Part shown: positions 1-9,139 of the stretch, piece after piece | Numbering within the stretch: the first letter of the stretch is position 1 | How the letters are laid out: every line of letters starts with the position of its first letter | Source of the DNA: CAYJLC01 sp044426355 | GTDB lineage: Bacteria > Bacillota > Clostridia > Oscillospirales > Butyricicoccaceae | Assembly (NCBI GenBank): GCA_044426355.1 | Contig: JAWXUO010000016.1 | Location: forward strand, 1-37,594 | Length of the DNA stretch: 37,594 nucleotides | Direction: 5' to 3' | Translations under genes and position numbers: made by a program | Notes under the pieces: model-generated | Seen by the model: the letters and a program-made list of their open reading frames with translations, nothing else | What the model was told of the DNA's origin: nothing | The model's database searches: none

Positions 1-948
1 AAGGATAGAAGTTTTCAATGATAAGAAAACTGGAACATTGCAGTAAATAACGAAAACTTCCGTCAATCTATCATGTCAGCTTTAGACAGAGTTAATGCTG
101 TAAGTGTTATTGACCCACAATATCCAGAAAACATTATCACAAATACTGTAACACCTCCAAACTTTGCAACAGGTGCTGGTTTAGATTATACTCAATATGA
201 CGAAATTGTTCATATTACAAACGAAGATTCTTTTGACGCTGATGCTGCTTTAGAATACAAAGACTTAGCTATTTCAGAACTTGAAGATGCTGGTTGTTCT
301 TTCCCAATCATTATCTACATGCGTTATAATCCAGATACTTCAAACTGGGACAAAGAATGTCAACTTGTAGAACAACAACTTGAAGCACTTCTTGGAACAG
401 ATTATATTGATGTTGTTGTAGAAGCAGGTCCTGCTACTGGTTTCTTATCAGCTGTTCGTCGTGCTGGCGATTATGCTTTAATGAAATGTAACTGGGGTGC
501 TGACTACGCAGACCCACAAACTTGGACTGACCCATTCACTGCAACTCAAACATACAACTTTATGAATCAAGACGAAACTCGCATTTTAATGGACGAGCCT
601 TGTGATAGCAAAACTGCAGAAACACAAGCTTTAGTTTCTGAATACTACTCTTTAGTTGCAACAGCTAAAGCATCTACTACAGACACAGCAGACCGTTACT
701 CTGCATTCGCAGAAGCAGAAGCTTACTTAATTGACCATGCATTTATAATCCCAATCCATATTAGTGCAAGCGATTATGTTGCTACTCGTTTAAATGCTTT
801 CGAAGCACAATATGCTCCTTATGGCGTTGTTCGTCAACGTTTTAAAGGCATGACAATACGTGAAACTGCTATTGGTATAGAAGAATATACAAGTCTTTTA
901 GCTCAATGGGAATCAGAACGTGAATCTGCTCTTTCAGCTACAAACTAA
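1..948 (+). CDS. oppA: Oligopeptide ABC transporter substrate-binding protein, C-terminal part (partial; frame break near its start)
   Basis: C-terminal ~300 residues of a family-5 (OppA/AmiA-type) extracellular peptide-binding lipoprotein that delivers peptides to the permease encoded next. Visible hallmarks are NNENFRQSIMSALDR, matching the conserved N-x-x-FRQA-x-x-x-A-x-DR block, and GADYADPQTW, the conserved WGADYxDP block. The family is usually 540-650 aa, so the N-terminal half lies outside the window. The coding frame is open only from position 25. Bases 2-43 read on in another frame as VFNDKKTGTLQ before a stop at 44-46, so the reading frame breaks at about 40-46. The ATG at 73 is internal, not the true start. 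A hairpin separates it from oppB. Family call is firm; intactness of the gene is not. Confidence 0.85.
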
Positions 949-963
949 TCAACAGATTTATAC

Positions 964-998
964 TAGCGAGCGTTGAAAATCTTCGCTCGCTAACTTTT
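964..998 (+). terminator. Intercistronic hairpin oppA/oppB (leaky terminator or mRNA stabiliser)
   Basis: A perfect 9-bp stem, tagcgagcg (964-972) with cgctcgcta (984-992), has an 11-nt loop and is followed by the short T-rich tract cttttatt. Such hairpins between a binding-protein gene and its permease genes commonly raise the ratio of binding protein to membrane components by partial termination or 3'-end protection. The U-tract is weak, so read-through into oppB is expected. Confidence 0.6.
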
Positions 999-1017
999 AT
1001 TATAGGAGGTTTATAAT

Positions 1018-1968
1018 ATGCTAAGCTATATCGGAAAACGTTTACTTCGTTCTATGCTAACGTTATTTATAATAGTAACAATAGTATTTTCGCTTTTAAC
1101 GTTAATGCCTATAGAAGGATATTTTCAAAATTACGAAAAAATGACCGATACACAAATCCGTGTAACGCTTCAACAGCTAGGTATTAGTGACCCTTTGCCT
1201 ACTCAAATTAAAAATTTCTGGTTTAATTTAGTTCAAGGTGACTTAGGTACATCTAATAAATATCGTTTAAACGCATCAAATCTTGATATTATTTTAGAAA
1301 AAATGCCAATTTCTTTAACTATAGGGCTTAGCTCTTTAATTATAGCTTTAAGTTTGGGTTTACCTTTAGGTATTCTTATGGCTCGCTCATCAAGAACAAA
1401 ACTAAAACTCGCTGATAAATTTGGAACAATCTTTGTTGTAGTAATACAATCTGTTCCAGCTGCTATTTATTATTTATTTATACAATTTTACGGAACTGCT
1501 GCTACAGGTTTATCAATGCGTTTTAATATTGACAATAAATCAACATGGATTTTACCTATTTTATCGTTAGCTCTTGGTAATGTTGCGTACTACGCTATGT
1601 GGTTACGTCGTTACATGGTAGACGAAGGTAATAAAGACTATGTTCGACTGGCTCGTGCAAAAGGAGTTTCTCCTGTTTTAATTTCTGCATCACACATTTT
1701 TAGAAATGCATTTGTTCCTTTAGTTCAGTTTATACCAACTTCGATGATACTAACGCTTATGGGCTCTTTATATATCGAAAGTTTGTATTCTATACCTGGA
1801 ATGGGTGGGCTTTTAGTTAATTCAATTCAAATTCAAGATAATACTTTAGTTCAAGCTTTGGTTTTAGTTTATGCATCAATTTCTATACTCGGTCTTTTAA
1901 TAGGCGATATTTTAATGGCAATGCTTGACCCTCGCATAAGCTTAAATAAGAAAACAGGAGGTCGCTAA
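1018..1968 (+). CDS. oppB: Oligopeptide ABC transporter permease OppB
   Basis: Integral-membrane subunit of the peptide importer, 316 aa, normal for DppB/OppB. It begins with a hydrophobic helix after a basic start (MLSYIGKRLLRSML), followed by about five more membrane segments. The cytoplasmic EAA coupling loop is visible at about residues 205-235 (DYVRLARAKGVSP...FRNAFVPLVQF); it docks on the ATPases. AGGAGG at 1004-1009 is ideally spaced from the ATG. The stop codon overlaps the oppC start as TAATG, showing translational coupling. It is preceded by oppA and followed by oppC, oppD and oppF. Confidence 0.95.
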   Translation: MLSYIGKRLLRSMLTLFIIVTIVFSLLTLMPIEGYFQNYEKMTDTQIRVTLQQLGISDPLPTQIKNFWFNLVQGDLGTSNKYRLNASNLDIILEKMPISLTIGLSSLIIALSLGLPLGILMARSSRTKLKLADKFGTIFVVVIQSVPAAIYYLFIQFYGTAATGLSMRFNIDNKSTWILPILSLALGNVAYYAMWLRRYMVDEGNKDYVRLARAKGVSPVLISASHIFRNAFVPLVQFIPTSMILTLMGSLYIESLYSIPGMGGLLVNSIQIQDNTLVQALVLVYASISILGLLIGDILMAMLDPRISLNKKTGGR

Positions 1969-3032
1969 TGTCTTTATTTAGTGCAAAAGATAAAAAAACT
2001 CAAATACTTGCAGATAGCTTAAATGAAACAAAGTTTTCAGAAAACGAATTATTTGAATTAGCAACATACGACCCAAACGCAAGCGAAAAACTTCCACATA
2101 CCAATTATTCTTATTGGAACTCAACTTTTCGTGCTTTTTTATTAAATAAAACAGCTTGCTTTTTTCTGTTTTTAATAACTATAACACTAGCTTTTACATT
2201 TCTAGAACCACTTTTACCTTATGACAGAGAAGCAAACATAATTTATTGGGTAGAAGAAGCAGAACTTGACTATTTTACACTTCAATATAAAGTAGATGAA
2301 TTTGGCGAAGTTATCATAAAAGAAGTTCGTGCAAGTGACAAAGCTCCAAGTTCTGACTTTTGGTTTGGGACAAACACTTTAGGACAAGACCTTTGGAGTC
2401 AAATTTGGACAGGAACACGAAACAGCTTGCTTATTGGTTTTACAGTAGCTTGCGTAGATGCTTTATTAGGTGTTCTAATGGGTGTTTTATGGGGTTATGT
2501 AAGAAAGCTTGACTTTATTTTCACAGAGCTTTATAATGTTTTCGACAACGTTCCTCAAACGTTACTTGTAATTATAATTTCTTATATCATGCGTCCTGGT
2601 ATTTCTACAATGATTTTTGCCATGTGCCTAACCTCATGGCTCGCAACTTCTCGTTTTGTCAGAAATCAGGTTGTAATAATTCGTGATAGGGACTATAACC
2701 TAGCCTCTCGTTGCTTAGGTAGTAGAACTCCTCGAATAATATCTAAAAATTTACTTCCATACCTTGTAAGTATCATAACTATGCGTATGGCTCTTGCAAT
2801 TCCTGTTGCAATTAGCAACGAAGTATTTATAACTTATATCGGTCTTGGTGTTCCACTAGAAACTCCAACTTTAGGTAATCTAGTAGAGGCAGGCAGAAAA
2901 GTTATGATGGAACCAACTCTACGCTATCAATTATTTATACCAGTTTTCGTTTTAGCAATCGTTACAATTTCATTCTATATAGTAGGGAATGCATTCGCAG
3001 ATGCAGCTGACCCTAAAAATCATACACATTAA
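1968..3032 (+). CDS. oppC: Oligopeptide ABC transporter permease OppC
   Basis: Second membrane subunit of the peptide importer, 354 aa. It has a long hydrophilic N-terminus (about residues 1-55), a first membrane helix, an extracellular segment with the FGTNTLGQDLWSQIWTGTR block typical of OppC (GTDxxGRDxxSRxxxGxR), then five membrane helices with the EAA loop (DYNLASRCLGSRTPRII...). The long N-terminal extension matches the AmiD-like permeases of Gram-positives. The start overlaps the oppB stop by one base, with its AGGAGG inside the end of oppB. A gap of 11 bases with AAGGAGG leads to oppD. Confidence 0.95.
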   Translation: MSLFSAKDKKTQILADSLNETKFSENELFELATYDPNASEKLPHTNYSYWNSTFRAFLLNKTACFFLFLITITLAFTFLEPLLPYDREANIIYWVEEAELDYFTLQYKVDEFGEVIIKEVRASDKAPSSDFWFGTNTLGQDLWSQIWTGTRNSLLIGFTVACVDALLGVLMGVLWGYVRKLDFIFTELYNVFDNVPQTLLVIIISYIMRPGISTMIFAMCLTSWLATSRFVRNQVVIIRDRDYNLASRCLGSRTPRIISKNLLPYLVSIITMRMALAIPVAISNEVFITYIGLGVPLETPTLGNLVEAGRKVMMEPTLRYQLFIPVFVLAIVTISFYIVGNAFADAADPKNHTH

Positions 3033-3043
3033 GGAGGGTTAAA

Positions 3044-4078
3044 ATGTCAGATATTATTTTATCTATAAATGATTTAGAAATACAATTTACCCTTCGTGGA
3101 AACGTATTAAAAGCAATACGTGGAATATCTCTAGATTTACACAAAGGCGAAAGTTTAGCTATTGTTGGAGAGTCTGGCTCTGGAAAAAGTGTTTTTACAA
3201 AATCTTGTATGGGACTTTTAGACTCAAACGGTTCTATCGCAAACGGTTCTATTAAATACAACGATATAGAACTTACAGAATATCACTCTGAAAAACAATG
3301 GAGAACTATTCGTGGTCGAGAAATTGCAATGGTTATGCAAGACCCAATGACTTCTTTAAACCCACTAAAAACTATAGGGGCACAAATTACAGAAGCAATT
3401 TTACTTCACCAAACAAAAAACAAAGCAGAAGCATATAAAATCGCCATCGAAACAATAGATGCAGTTGGTATTACAGAACCTGAAAAACGATATAAACAGT
3501 ATCCTCATGAGTTTTCTGGTGGTATGCGTCAAAGGGTTGTTATCGCTATTGCTATTGCATGTAGACCAAAAATATTAATATGCGACGAACCAACAACGGC
3601 TCTTGACGTTACAATTCAAGCACAAATTTTAAACCTAATAAAAGATTTGCAAAAGAAATTTGATTTAACAACTATTTATATAACACACGACCTTGGAGTT
3701 GTTGCAAACGTTGCAGATAGAATTGCTGTAATGTATGCTGGAGATATAATAGAAATCGGTACTTGCGAAGAGGTTTTTTATAATCCAAAACACCCATACA
3801 CTTGGGCTTTATTATCTTCTTTACCACAACTTGGAGAAAGAGGAACGGAGCTGTTTTCTATAAAAGGAACACCTCCAAATCTATTTTACGAAGTAAAGGG
3901 AGATGCCTTTGCACCACGTAATCCACAGGCTTTAAATATTGATTTTATAGAAAGACCACCTTATTTTGAGGTAAGTCCTACACATAAAGCTAGAACTTGG
4001 CTACTCGACCCTCGTTCGCCAAAAATTGAACCACCTGTTCATATAAAAAGACTTAAAGAGCATGGAGGGCATGTTTAA
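3044..4078 (+). CDS. oppD: Oligopeptide ABC transporter ATP-binding protein OppD
   Basis: Cytoplasmic ATPase of the importer, 344 aa. Walker A is GESGSGKS (residues 42-49), the ABC signature is SGGMRQR, Walker B is ILICDEPTTALD, and the switch His lies in THDLGVV. The C-terminal oligopeptide/dipeptide extension begins at HPYTWALLSSLP. Many OppD/DppD proteins carry a Cys cluster (CxFxPRC) there. Here it reads GDAFAPRNPQA, the cysteine-free form found in AmiE/lactococcal OppD, which supports an Ami-type transporter. It overlaps oppF by one base (TAATG). Confidence 0.95.
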   Translation: MSDIILSINDLEIQFTLRGNVLKAIRGISLDLHKGESLAIVGESGSGKSVFTKSCMGLLDSNGSIANGSIKYNDIELTEYHSEKQWRTIRGREIAMVMQDPMTSLNPLKTIGAQITEAILLHQTKNKAEAYKIAIETIDAVGITEPEKRYKQYPHEFSGGMRQRVVIAIAIACRPKILICDEPTTALDVTIQAQILNLIKDLQKKFDLTTIYITHDLGVVANVADRIAVMYAGDIIEIGTCEEVFYNPKHPYTWALLSSLPQLGERGTELFSIKGTPPNLFYEVKGDAFAPRNPQALNIDFIERPPYFEVSPTHKARTWLLDPRSPKIEPPVHIKRLKEHGGHV

Positions 4079-5010
4079 TGAATAGAGAAATTTTACTTAA
4101 AATACGTGATTTAGAAGTTACTTTTGGTCACAAAAAAAATCCTTTTCGTGCTGTAAAAAATGTGTCTTTTGATATATACAAAGGCGAAATTTTCGGTCTT
4201 GTTGGAGAATCTGGTTCTGGTAAAACAACTATAGGACGTTCTATTATTCGTATAAATCACACTAGTGGTGGTGATATACTATATAAAGACACTAAAATAA
4301 ACGGAAAAATTCCTCATTCTATCGATAGAATGATTACACGAAATATTCAAATGATTTTCCAAGACCCTATGGCATCTCTAAATGAGAGAGCAAAGGTTGA
4401 CTACATAGTTTCTGAGGGGTTATATTCAAACAACTCGAAATTAAGCGAAAAAGAAAGAGCCGAAAAAGTTTCTAAAGCACTTTCTGATGTTGGTTTGTTG
4501 CCTGAATTTGCTAGTAGATTTCCACACGAATTTTCTGGTGGTCAACGTCAACGTATTGGTATCGCTCGTGCATTAATCATGGAACCTGAATTTATTATTG
4601 CAGACGAACCAATTTCAGCACTTGATGTATCTATTCGTGCTCAAGTTTTAAACTTGCTTTCAAAATTTCAAAAAGAACGTGACCTTACATTTTTGCTAGT
4701 TGCTCACGATTTAAGTGTTATGCAATTTATCTGCGATAGAATAGCTGTAATATATAAAGGCGAACTTATGGAACTTGCACCTTCAGAAAAACTTTTCGCA
4801 CACCCGTTCCACCCATATACAAAGTCGCTTTTATCATCTATTCCACAGCCAGACCCTATAAACGAACGCAACAAAACTCTTTTCATCTATGACCCTGATA
4901 GTCATAATTATTCTGAAACAAATATGCCAGAATGGGTAGAAGTTGAAGAAGGGCATTTTGTTCGTGGTAGCAAAAGCGAAATAGAAGGCTACAAATCGTT
5001 ATTATCTTAA
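4078..5010 (+). CDS. oppF: Oligopeptide ABC transporter ATP-binding protein OppF
   Basis: Partner ATPase of OppD, 310 aa. Walker A is GESGSGKT, the signature is SGGQRQR, Walker B is FIIADEPISALD, the D-loop follows, and the switch His is in AHDLSVM. The C-terminus (YDPDSHNYSE... then EVEEGHFV) has the layout of AmiF-type OppF, in agreement with OppD. It is translationally coupled to oppD. OppD and OppF are expected to form a heterodimer beneath OppB-OppC. The stop is followed after 12 bases by the LD-carboxypeptidase gene with AAAGGAG, so transcription continues into peptide-processing enzymes. Confidence 0.95.
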   Translation: MNREILLKIRDLEVTFGHKKNPFRAVKNVSFDIYKGEIFGLVGESGSGKTTIGRSIIRINHTSGGDILYKDTKINGKIPHSIDRMITRNIQMIFQDPMASLNERAKVDYIVSEGLYSNNSKLSEKERAEKVSKALSDVGLLPEFASRFPHEFSGGQRQRIGIARALIMEPEFIIADEPISALDVSIRAQVLNLLSKFQKERDLTFLLVAHDLSVMQFICDRIAVIYKGELMELAPSEKLFAHPFHPYTKSLLSSIPQPDPINERNKTLFIYDPDSHNYSETNMPEWVEVEEGHFVRGSKSEIEGYKSLLS

Positions 5011-5022
5011 AGGAGTTTAAAT

Positions 5023-5937
5023 ATGATTTTTCCAAAACCACTTTTCAAAGGTGCTAGAGTAGCGTTAGTTGCTCCTGCATATGCTGTAACGGAAGAAAGC
5101 TTTACACCAGCTATAAATCTAGTAAAAAGCTTAGGACTTGAGCCAATTGTATATCCGTCTTGCCTTTTAGAAAACAGACATGGATATTTTTCTGCAAACG
5201 ATAATATTCGTGCTAAAGATATTCAAGATGCTTTCGAAGATGACACTATAGATGGAATTTGGTGTATCCGTGGAGGATATGGCACGCACAGAATTTTACC
5301 GTTGTTAGATTTTGATAAAATAAAACCTAAATATTTTGCAGGTTATAGCGATGTTACTGCTTTACACACAGCACTTAATCAAATTTGTAATTTTGCTACA
5401 TTTCACACAACAATGCCATCTACTGAATATAAAGATTTAGATGACTATACTTTAGATTACCTTAAAACAGCTCTTTTTTCTGGTGAATTTTCTAACCTAA
5501 AAAACCCTGAAAATATAGAAATGAAAACTCTATATGGTGGTAAAAGCGAAGGTATGCTTTGTGGTGGAAATCTTGCTCTAGTTGCGTCATCTTTAGGCAC
5601 TCCTTACGAAATTGACACAAAAGGCAAAATACTATTTTTAGAAGATATAGGCGAATATACTTATAGAATTGACGGTCAGCTAACACAGCTTAGAAACGCT
5701 GGAAAACTTGATGATTGTGCAGGGATTTTACTCGGTGCGTACACAGATTGTGAACCACATGACCCTGAGCAAAATCTTGAGCTAGAAGAAATTTTCACAG
5801 AACTTGTCGCACCTATAAAAAAACCTACTATTTATAACGTTCAATGTGGACATATTCTGCCTACTATGACACTTCCTTTAGGATATTCGGTTACAATGGA
5901 CGCAGATTTAAAAGAAATTAAAGTTGTGAAAGGTTAA
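5023..5937 (+). CDS. LD-carboxypeptidase, peptidase family S66 (LdcA/YkfA-type)
   Basis: Serine peptidase that removes the terminal D-Ala from muropeptide tetrapeptides (L-to-D bond), a step of cell-wall recycling. It is 304 aa, normal for S66. The candidate Ser-Glu-His triad is Ser109 in AGYSDVTALH, Glu207 in FLEDIGEYTYRIDGQL and His277 in QCGHILPTMTLPLG; the preceding block IRGGYGTHRILPLLD is the family signature. No signal peptide is visible, so it is cytoplasmic. It lies between oppF and an NlpC/P60 gene, as in the Bacillus ykfA-ykfC arrangement. The related MccF self-immunity peptidases share the fold, but this context favours recycling. Confidence 0.92.
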   Translation: MIFPKPLFKGARVALVAPAYAVTEESFTPAINLVKSLGLEPIVYPSCLLENRHGYFSANDNIRAKDIQDAFEDDTIDGIWCIRGGYGTHRILPLLDFDKIKPKYFAGYSDVTALHTALNQICNFATFHTTMPSTEYKDLDDYTLDYLKTALFSGEFSNLKNPENIEMKTLYGGKSEGMLCGGNLALVASSLGTPYEIDTKGKILFLEDIGEYTYRIDGQLTQLRNAGKLDDCAGILLGAYTDCEPHDPEQNLELEEIFTELVAPIKKPTIYNVQCGHILPTMTLPLGYSVTMDADLKEIKVVKG

Positions 5938-5939
5938 TT

Positions 5940-6755
5940 ATGAAAGCTATAGTAAAAACTGATATTTGTTCTATTATGACCGAGCCTACTTTTTCTTGCG
6001 AAAGAGCCGACGAGGCTTTATGTGGCTATATTTTAGACATTGAAAAAGAAAATGACGAATGGTATAAAGCTACAACTCATTATAATTATACTGGTTTTGT
6101 GCATAAAGATAACCTAATTATTTCTGATGAAAAAGCCTCTGAATGGGCAAATCTTGAAAAAAAAGTAGTAACTATGTTCACTTGTGATATTCAAGAAAGC
6201 CCAAGCGTTCGCTCGTGGTGTCTTATAACTTTAACTCGTGGTGGTTTGGTTTCTACGATAGGCGAACCGAATGAGGACGGCTATTTTAAAATTCTTTTAC
6301 CAGATGGTAGAACAGGGTACACAAAAGCAACATTTCTCGGGGAATATTTTAATAAAAAATGCAATTTAGACGAAAATACACTTCGTAAATCTTTAATAGA
6401 CACTGCAAAAACCTATTTAGGTGTGCATTATCGCTGGGGTGGAAAAACTCCACTTGGCATAGATTGCTCTGGTCTTACATCAATTTCTTATATGTTTCAT
6501 GGAATTTTCACGTTCCGTGACGCAAGATTGGTAGATGGTTTTCCTGTAAAAGAAATTTCTTTAGAAAATATCAAACCTGCCGACCTTTTATATTTTAAAG
6601 GGCATATCGCAATGTATATGGGCGATGGTTTGTATATCCACTCTACTGGGAAAAACGGTAGTGATGGAGTTGTGATTAACAGCTTAAACAAAAGTGATGA
6701 TAATTATCGAGAAGACCTAGCTACAGGTATTTTAGCTGTTGGAAGTGTTTTTTAA
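5940..6755 (+). CDS. Cytoplasmic SH3b-NlpC/P60 endopeptidase (YkfC-like, gamma-D-Glu/diamino-acid hydrolase)
   Basis: Cysteine peptidase of 271 aa predicted to cut the D-Glu/diaminopimelate bond of imported murein peptides. Two SH3-like regions (about residues 1-60 and 76-135) precede an NlpC/P60 domain (about 150-271). The catalytic Cys is C176 in GIDCSGLTS, and the likely His residues are H222 in KGHIAMYMGDG and H234 in YIHSTG. The HYRWGGKTP block before the Cys is typical. There is no signal peptide, unlike autolysins, so it acts on imported peptides. It starts 2 bases after the LD-carboxypeptidase stop. The YkfB-type Ala-Glu epimerase seen in Bacillus is not present here. Confidence 0.9.
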   Translation: MKAIVKTDICSIMTEPTFSCERADEALCGYILDIEKENDEWYKATTHYNYTGFVHKDNLIISDEKASEWANLEKKVVTMFTCDIQESPSVRSWCLITLTRGGLVSTIGEPNEDGYFKILLPDGRTGYTKATFLGEYFNKKCNLDENTLRKSLIDTAKTYLGVHYRWGGKTPLGIDCSGLTSISYMFHGIFTFRDARLVDGFPVKEISLENIKPADLLYFKGHIAMYMGDGLYIHSTGKNGSDGVVINSLNKSDDNYREDLATGILAVGSVF

Positions 6756-6792
6756 AACAAATTTCCAAACCTCTTTTTGGTTAAATTGATTA

Positions 6793-6821
6793 TTGATTTT
6801 ATTTTATAAAAATGATATAAT
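6793..6821 (+). promoter_or_regulatory. SigA promoter of the glyoxalase gene
   Basis: -35 TTGATT (6793-6798), 17-base spacer, -10 TATAAT (6816-6821) with an extended TGa upstream. The A/G start region lies about 27 bases before the ribosome binding site GAAAGGGG. This separates the glyoxalase from the upstream opp operon. Confidence 0.75.
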
Positions 6822-6854
6822 TACTAAAAAACCAACTGTCGAAAGGGGAATATT

Positions 6855-7217
6855 ATGAATTTTAGTTTCGCACACAATAACATCAATGTTTTTGATTTAG
6901 AAAAATCTCTAGAATTTTACAAAAGTGCGTTAGGTCTTGAGGTTTCAAAAGAAAAGAAAGCCGACGATTTTACACTTGTATATCTAGGAGATGGCAAAAC
7001 TCCACATTTATTAGAGTTAACTTGGCTAAAAAATTGGGATAGACCTTATAATTTAGGGGATAACGAGATACATTTAGCTTTTGTTACCGATAATTTTGAC
7101 GAAGCATATAAAAAACATAAAGAAATGGATATAATTTGTTTTGAAAACAAAGATATGGGCATTTACTTTATAAGCGACCCTGATGGTTACTGGCTAGAAA
7201 TAGTTCCAAGTAGATAA
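6855..7217 (+). CDS. Glyoxalase I-like VOC-family protein (lactoylglutathione lyase-type)
   Basis: Small metal enzyme fold of 120 aa with two beta-alpha-beta-beta-beta modules. The four metal ligands of glyoxalase I are all placed as expected: H7 (FAHNNINV), E54 (HLLELTW), H73 (EIHLAFV) and E115 (YWLEIVP). The FYKSALGLEV motif and SDPDGYWLE ending are typical of GloA. The likely role is methylglyoxal detoxification, though the thiol cofactor in a Clostridium-like cell is uncertain and other VOC activities are possible. It is monocistronic: own promoter, GAAAGGGG ribosome binding site, and a strong hairpin right after the stop. Confidence 0.85.
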   Translation: MNFSFAHNNINVFDLEKSLEFYKSALGLEVSKEKKADDFTLVYLGDGKTPHLLELTWLKNWDRPYNLGDNEIHLAFVTDNFDEAYKKHKEMDIICFENKDMGIYFISDPDGYWLEIVPSR

Positions 7218-7267
7218 AAAACAACCTCATTTAATAGATTATTTAGTCTAATAAATGAGGTTTTAAT
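7216..7267. terminator. Bidirectional intrinsic terminator between convergent genes
   Basis: An 11-bp perfect stem, aacctcattta (7223-7233) with taaatgaggtt (7252-7262), is flanked by A-rich sequence on the left (T-run for the minus strand) and ttttaattt on the right. It serves both the glyoxalase gene and the convergent GGDEF-EAL gene that ends at 7263. Confidence 0.85.
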
Positions 7268-9017
7268 TTATGTATTTTTCTTCAAATTCGCTTACTGGTA
7301 TTGGTCGAGAATAGAAATATCCTTGAGCTAAACTGCAATTCAAATCTCTTAGCATGTCCGATTGCTCTTTATCTTCTATTCCTTCAGTTACTGTTGAAAT
7401 ATTACCAAGTTCGTTACACATTGTTAGTATATTTTTAACTAAAATGTAGTTTTTTCTATTAGTTAAAATATTATCTACTAGGCTTTTATCAATTTTAATT
7501 TCATCTACTTCAATTTGAGAAAGTGTAACTATATTTGAATATGCACAGCCGAAGTCATCTAGTGAAATTTGAAAATTATTTTTTTTGAAATTAGTTATAA
7601 GCGACGATGCAACATTATTTTCTACTAATCCTACTCGTTCTGTAACTTCTATTATAAGAAGATTATGTGGAACGTCATATTTGTCGCATATTTTCATTAT
7701 GGTATCCACAATTCCATATTCAAGCAATGTTACACGACTTAAATTTACAGAAACTGGAACTGCTTTGTCAATTTTTGACCATTTATTTAAAAGTTTGCAA
7801 ACTTCTTCTACAACAAATAAATCAATATGTCTAATTATTGATTTTTGTTCATAAAGTGGAATAAATTGGTCAGGGAAAACCATTTTATTATTTGTTTTAT
7901 CAAAACGTCTAATAAGTGCCTCTGCACCATGTATTTTTCCTGTTGTTAATTCAAACTGAGGTTGCAAATTTATGCTAAACTCACCATTGTCTAAAAATTT
8001 GAATAAATCACTCAACGTGCTATCCGATATTTCATCTATACCTGTGTGGGCAGACGAATAATACTCTTGTTTGTTGATATACATAACAGCTTTTGCATCG
8101 TTTATTAGCTGTTCACAGTCATATCTTCCTTGGTCAAAAGCATTCCCAATCGCAAAAAGGTTATAAGTTTCTTTTTTTAATATATTACGCAATGAATTAA
8201 TAGATTGTTCAAACTCATTTTTATCAACATTTAAGAAAAATCCTACATATTCATCTCCTGAAATACGATAAAGTTCTATTTTAAAGTGATTTTGCATTAT
8301 TTCTGTAGCTTTTTTTATAAATTCATCGCCTTTAGTATATCCAAATTCAGAATTTATTTTTTTAAGCCCATTTATATTTGCAAAAAATATTCCTAATGAT
8401 TTAGGTAAATTTTCTTTTATTTCTTCTATTTTTCGTGCGTAATATGTATGTGTATAAAAATCTGTAAGAATATCTTTTTCTGCAATTTTTGCCATATTTA
8501 AAAGCAATTCATTTTGCGTTACGTCTTTTTCTAAAAAGCCCGAAACAGCTTGCAATAAACGAAAATCATTTGTGTTTTTACGACAATTGCTCATCGTTAT
8601 CGTTCCAAGAGGTAATTTTTCTTCATCTTCTATAACAGATATTGCAAGATTTTCTATTTTAAAAGCTTCTAAAATTTCAAAGTTTAAAGTACCTTCTTTA
8701 AAATCTTTATCTTTTCTTTCTATAAAATTTATTCTTTTTTCGTTTCTTTGTTTAAGCCATTCTACAAAATTTGCAGGGCTCATTTTTTCGCTTAAATCAG
8801 ATACAATTATTATGCTATCGTCTTTTTTCCAATTATATGCACACGGTAATCTAATACCATCACTATTGGTTAAATTCATATAAAGATAAGTTTTATCAGC
8901 ATCATAAAAATCGCCTAATATTTTTAGCAAAGAGGGAATTTTAACATCTTCTTTTTCATTTAAAAAAGAAATACATAAATCTATACTTTCTTCAAAAGAT
9001 ATATTATTTTCATTCAT
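7263..9017 (-). CDS. GAF-GGDEF-EAL protein, probable c-di-GMP phosphodiesterase (degenerate GGDEF)
   Basis: Soluble 584-aa protein: an N-terminal region (about 1-160) resembling a GAF sensor, a degenerate GGDEF domain (about 175-315) and an EAL domain (about 345-584). The cyclase half has SGDEY instead of GGDEF, and the metal Asp motif DIDxFK is NINGLK, so synthesis is not expected. The EAL half keeps every catalytic block: EALIR, VNLS, EVTER, DDFG, KID, EGIE and QGY. It should hydrolyse c-di-GMP to pGpG, possibly controlled by ligand binding to the N-terminal domain. It is transcribed divergently from the membrane-bound GGDEF-EAL gene. Confidence 0.9.
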   Translation of the reverse strand: MNENNISFEESIDLCISFLNEKEDVKIPSLLKILGDFYDADKTYLYMNLTNSDGIRLPCAYNWKKDDSIIIVSDLSEKMSPANFVEWLKQRNEKRINFIERKDKDFKEGTLNFEILEAFKIENLAISVIEDEEKLPLGTITMSNCRKNTNDFRLLQAVSGFLEKDVTQNELLLNMAKIAEKDILTDFYTHTYYARKIEEIKENLPKSLGIFFANINGLKKINSEFGYTKGDEFIKKATEIMQNHFKIELYRISGDEYVGFFLNVDKNEFEQSINSLRNILKKETYNLFAIGNAFDQGRYDCEQLINDAKAVMYINKQEYYSSAHTGIDEISDSTLSDLFKFLDNGEFSINLQPQFELTTGKIHGAEALIRRFDKTNNKMVFPDQFIPLYEQKSIIRHIDLFVVEEVCKLLNKWSKIDKAVPVSVNLSRVTLLEYGIVDTIMKICDKYDVPHNLLIIEVTERVGLVENNVASSLITNFKKNNFQISLDDFGCAYSNIVTLSQIEVDEIKIDKSLVDNILTNRKNYILVKNILTMCNELGNISTVTEGIEDKEQSDMLRDLNCSLAQGYFYSRPIPVSEFEEKYIN

Positions 9018-9052
9018 AAAAACTCATCCTCACATAATTATATATATATACA

Positions 9053-9082
9053 ATTATATCATACATTTTTATACTTTGTCTA
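9053..9082 (-). promoter_or_regulatory. SigA promoter of the GAF-GGDEF-EAL gene
   Basis: On the minus strand: -35 TAGACA (9082-9077), 18-base spacer, -10 TATAAT (9058-9053) with TGa before it. It lies back-to-back with the promoter of the divergent gene, about 60 bases apart. Confidence 0.7.
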
Positions 9083-9139
9083 TACTTTTTACATGAATAT
9101 TTACTATGTAAAAATTTTATACATTTTTTGTAAAAAATA

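Noticed and set aside
1..60. Programmed frameshift in oppA
   Set aside because: No slippery heptamer or downstream stimulatory structure is visible. A mutation or sequence error is simpler.
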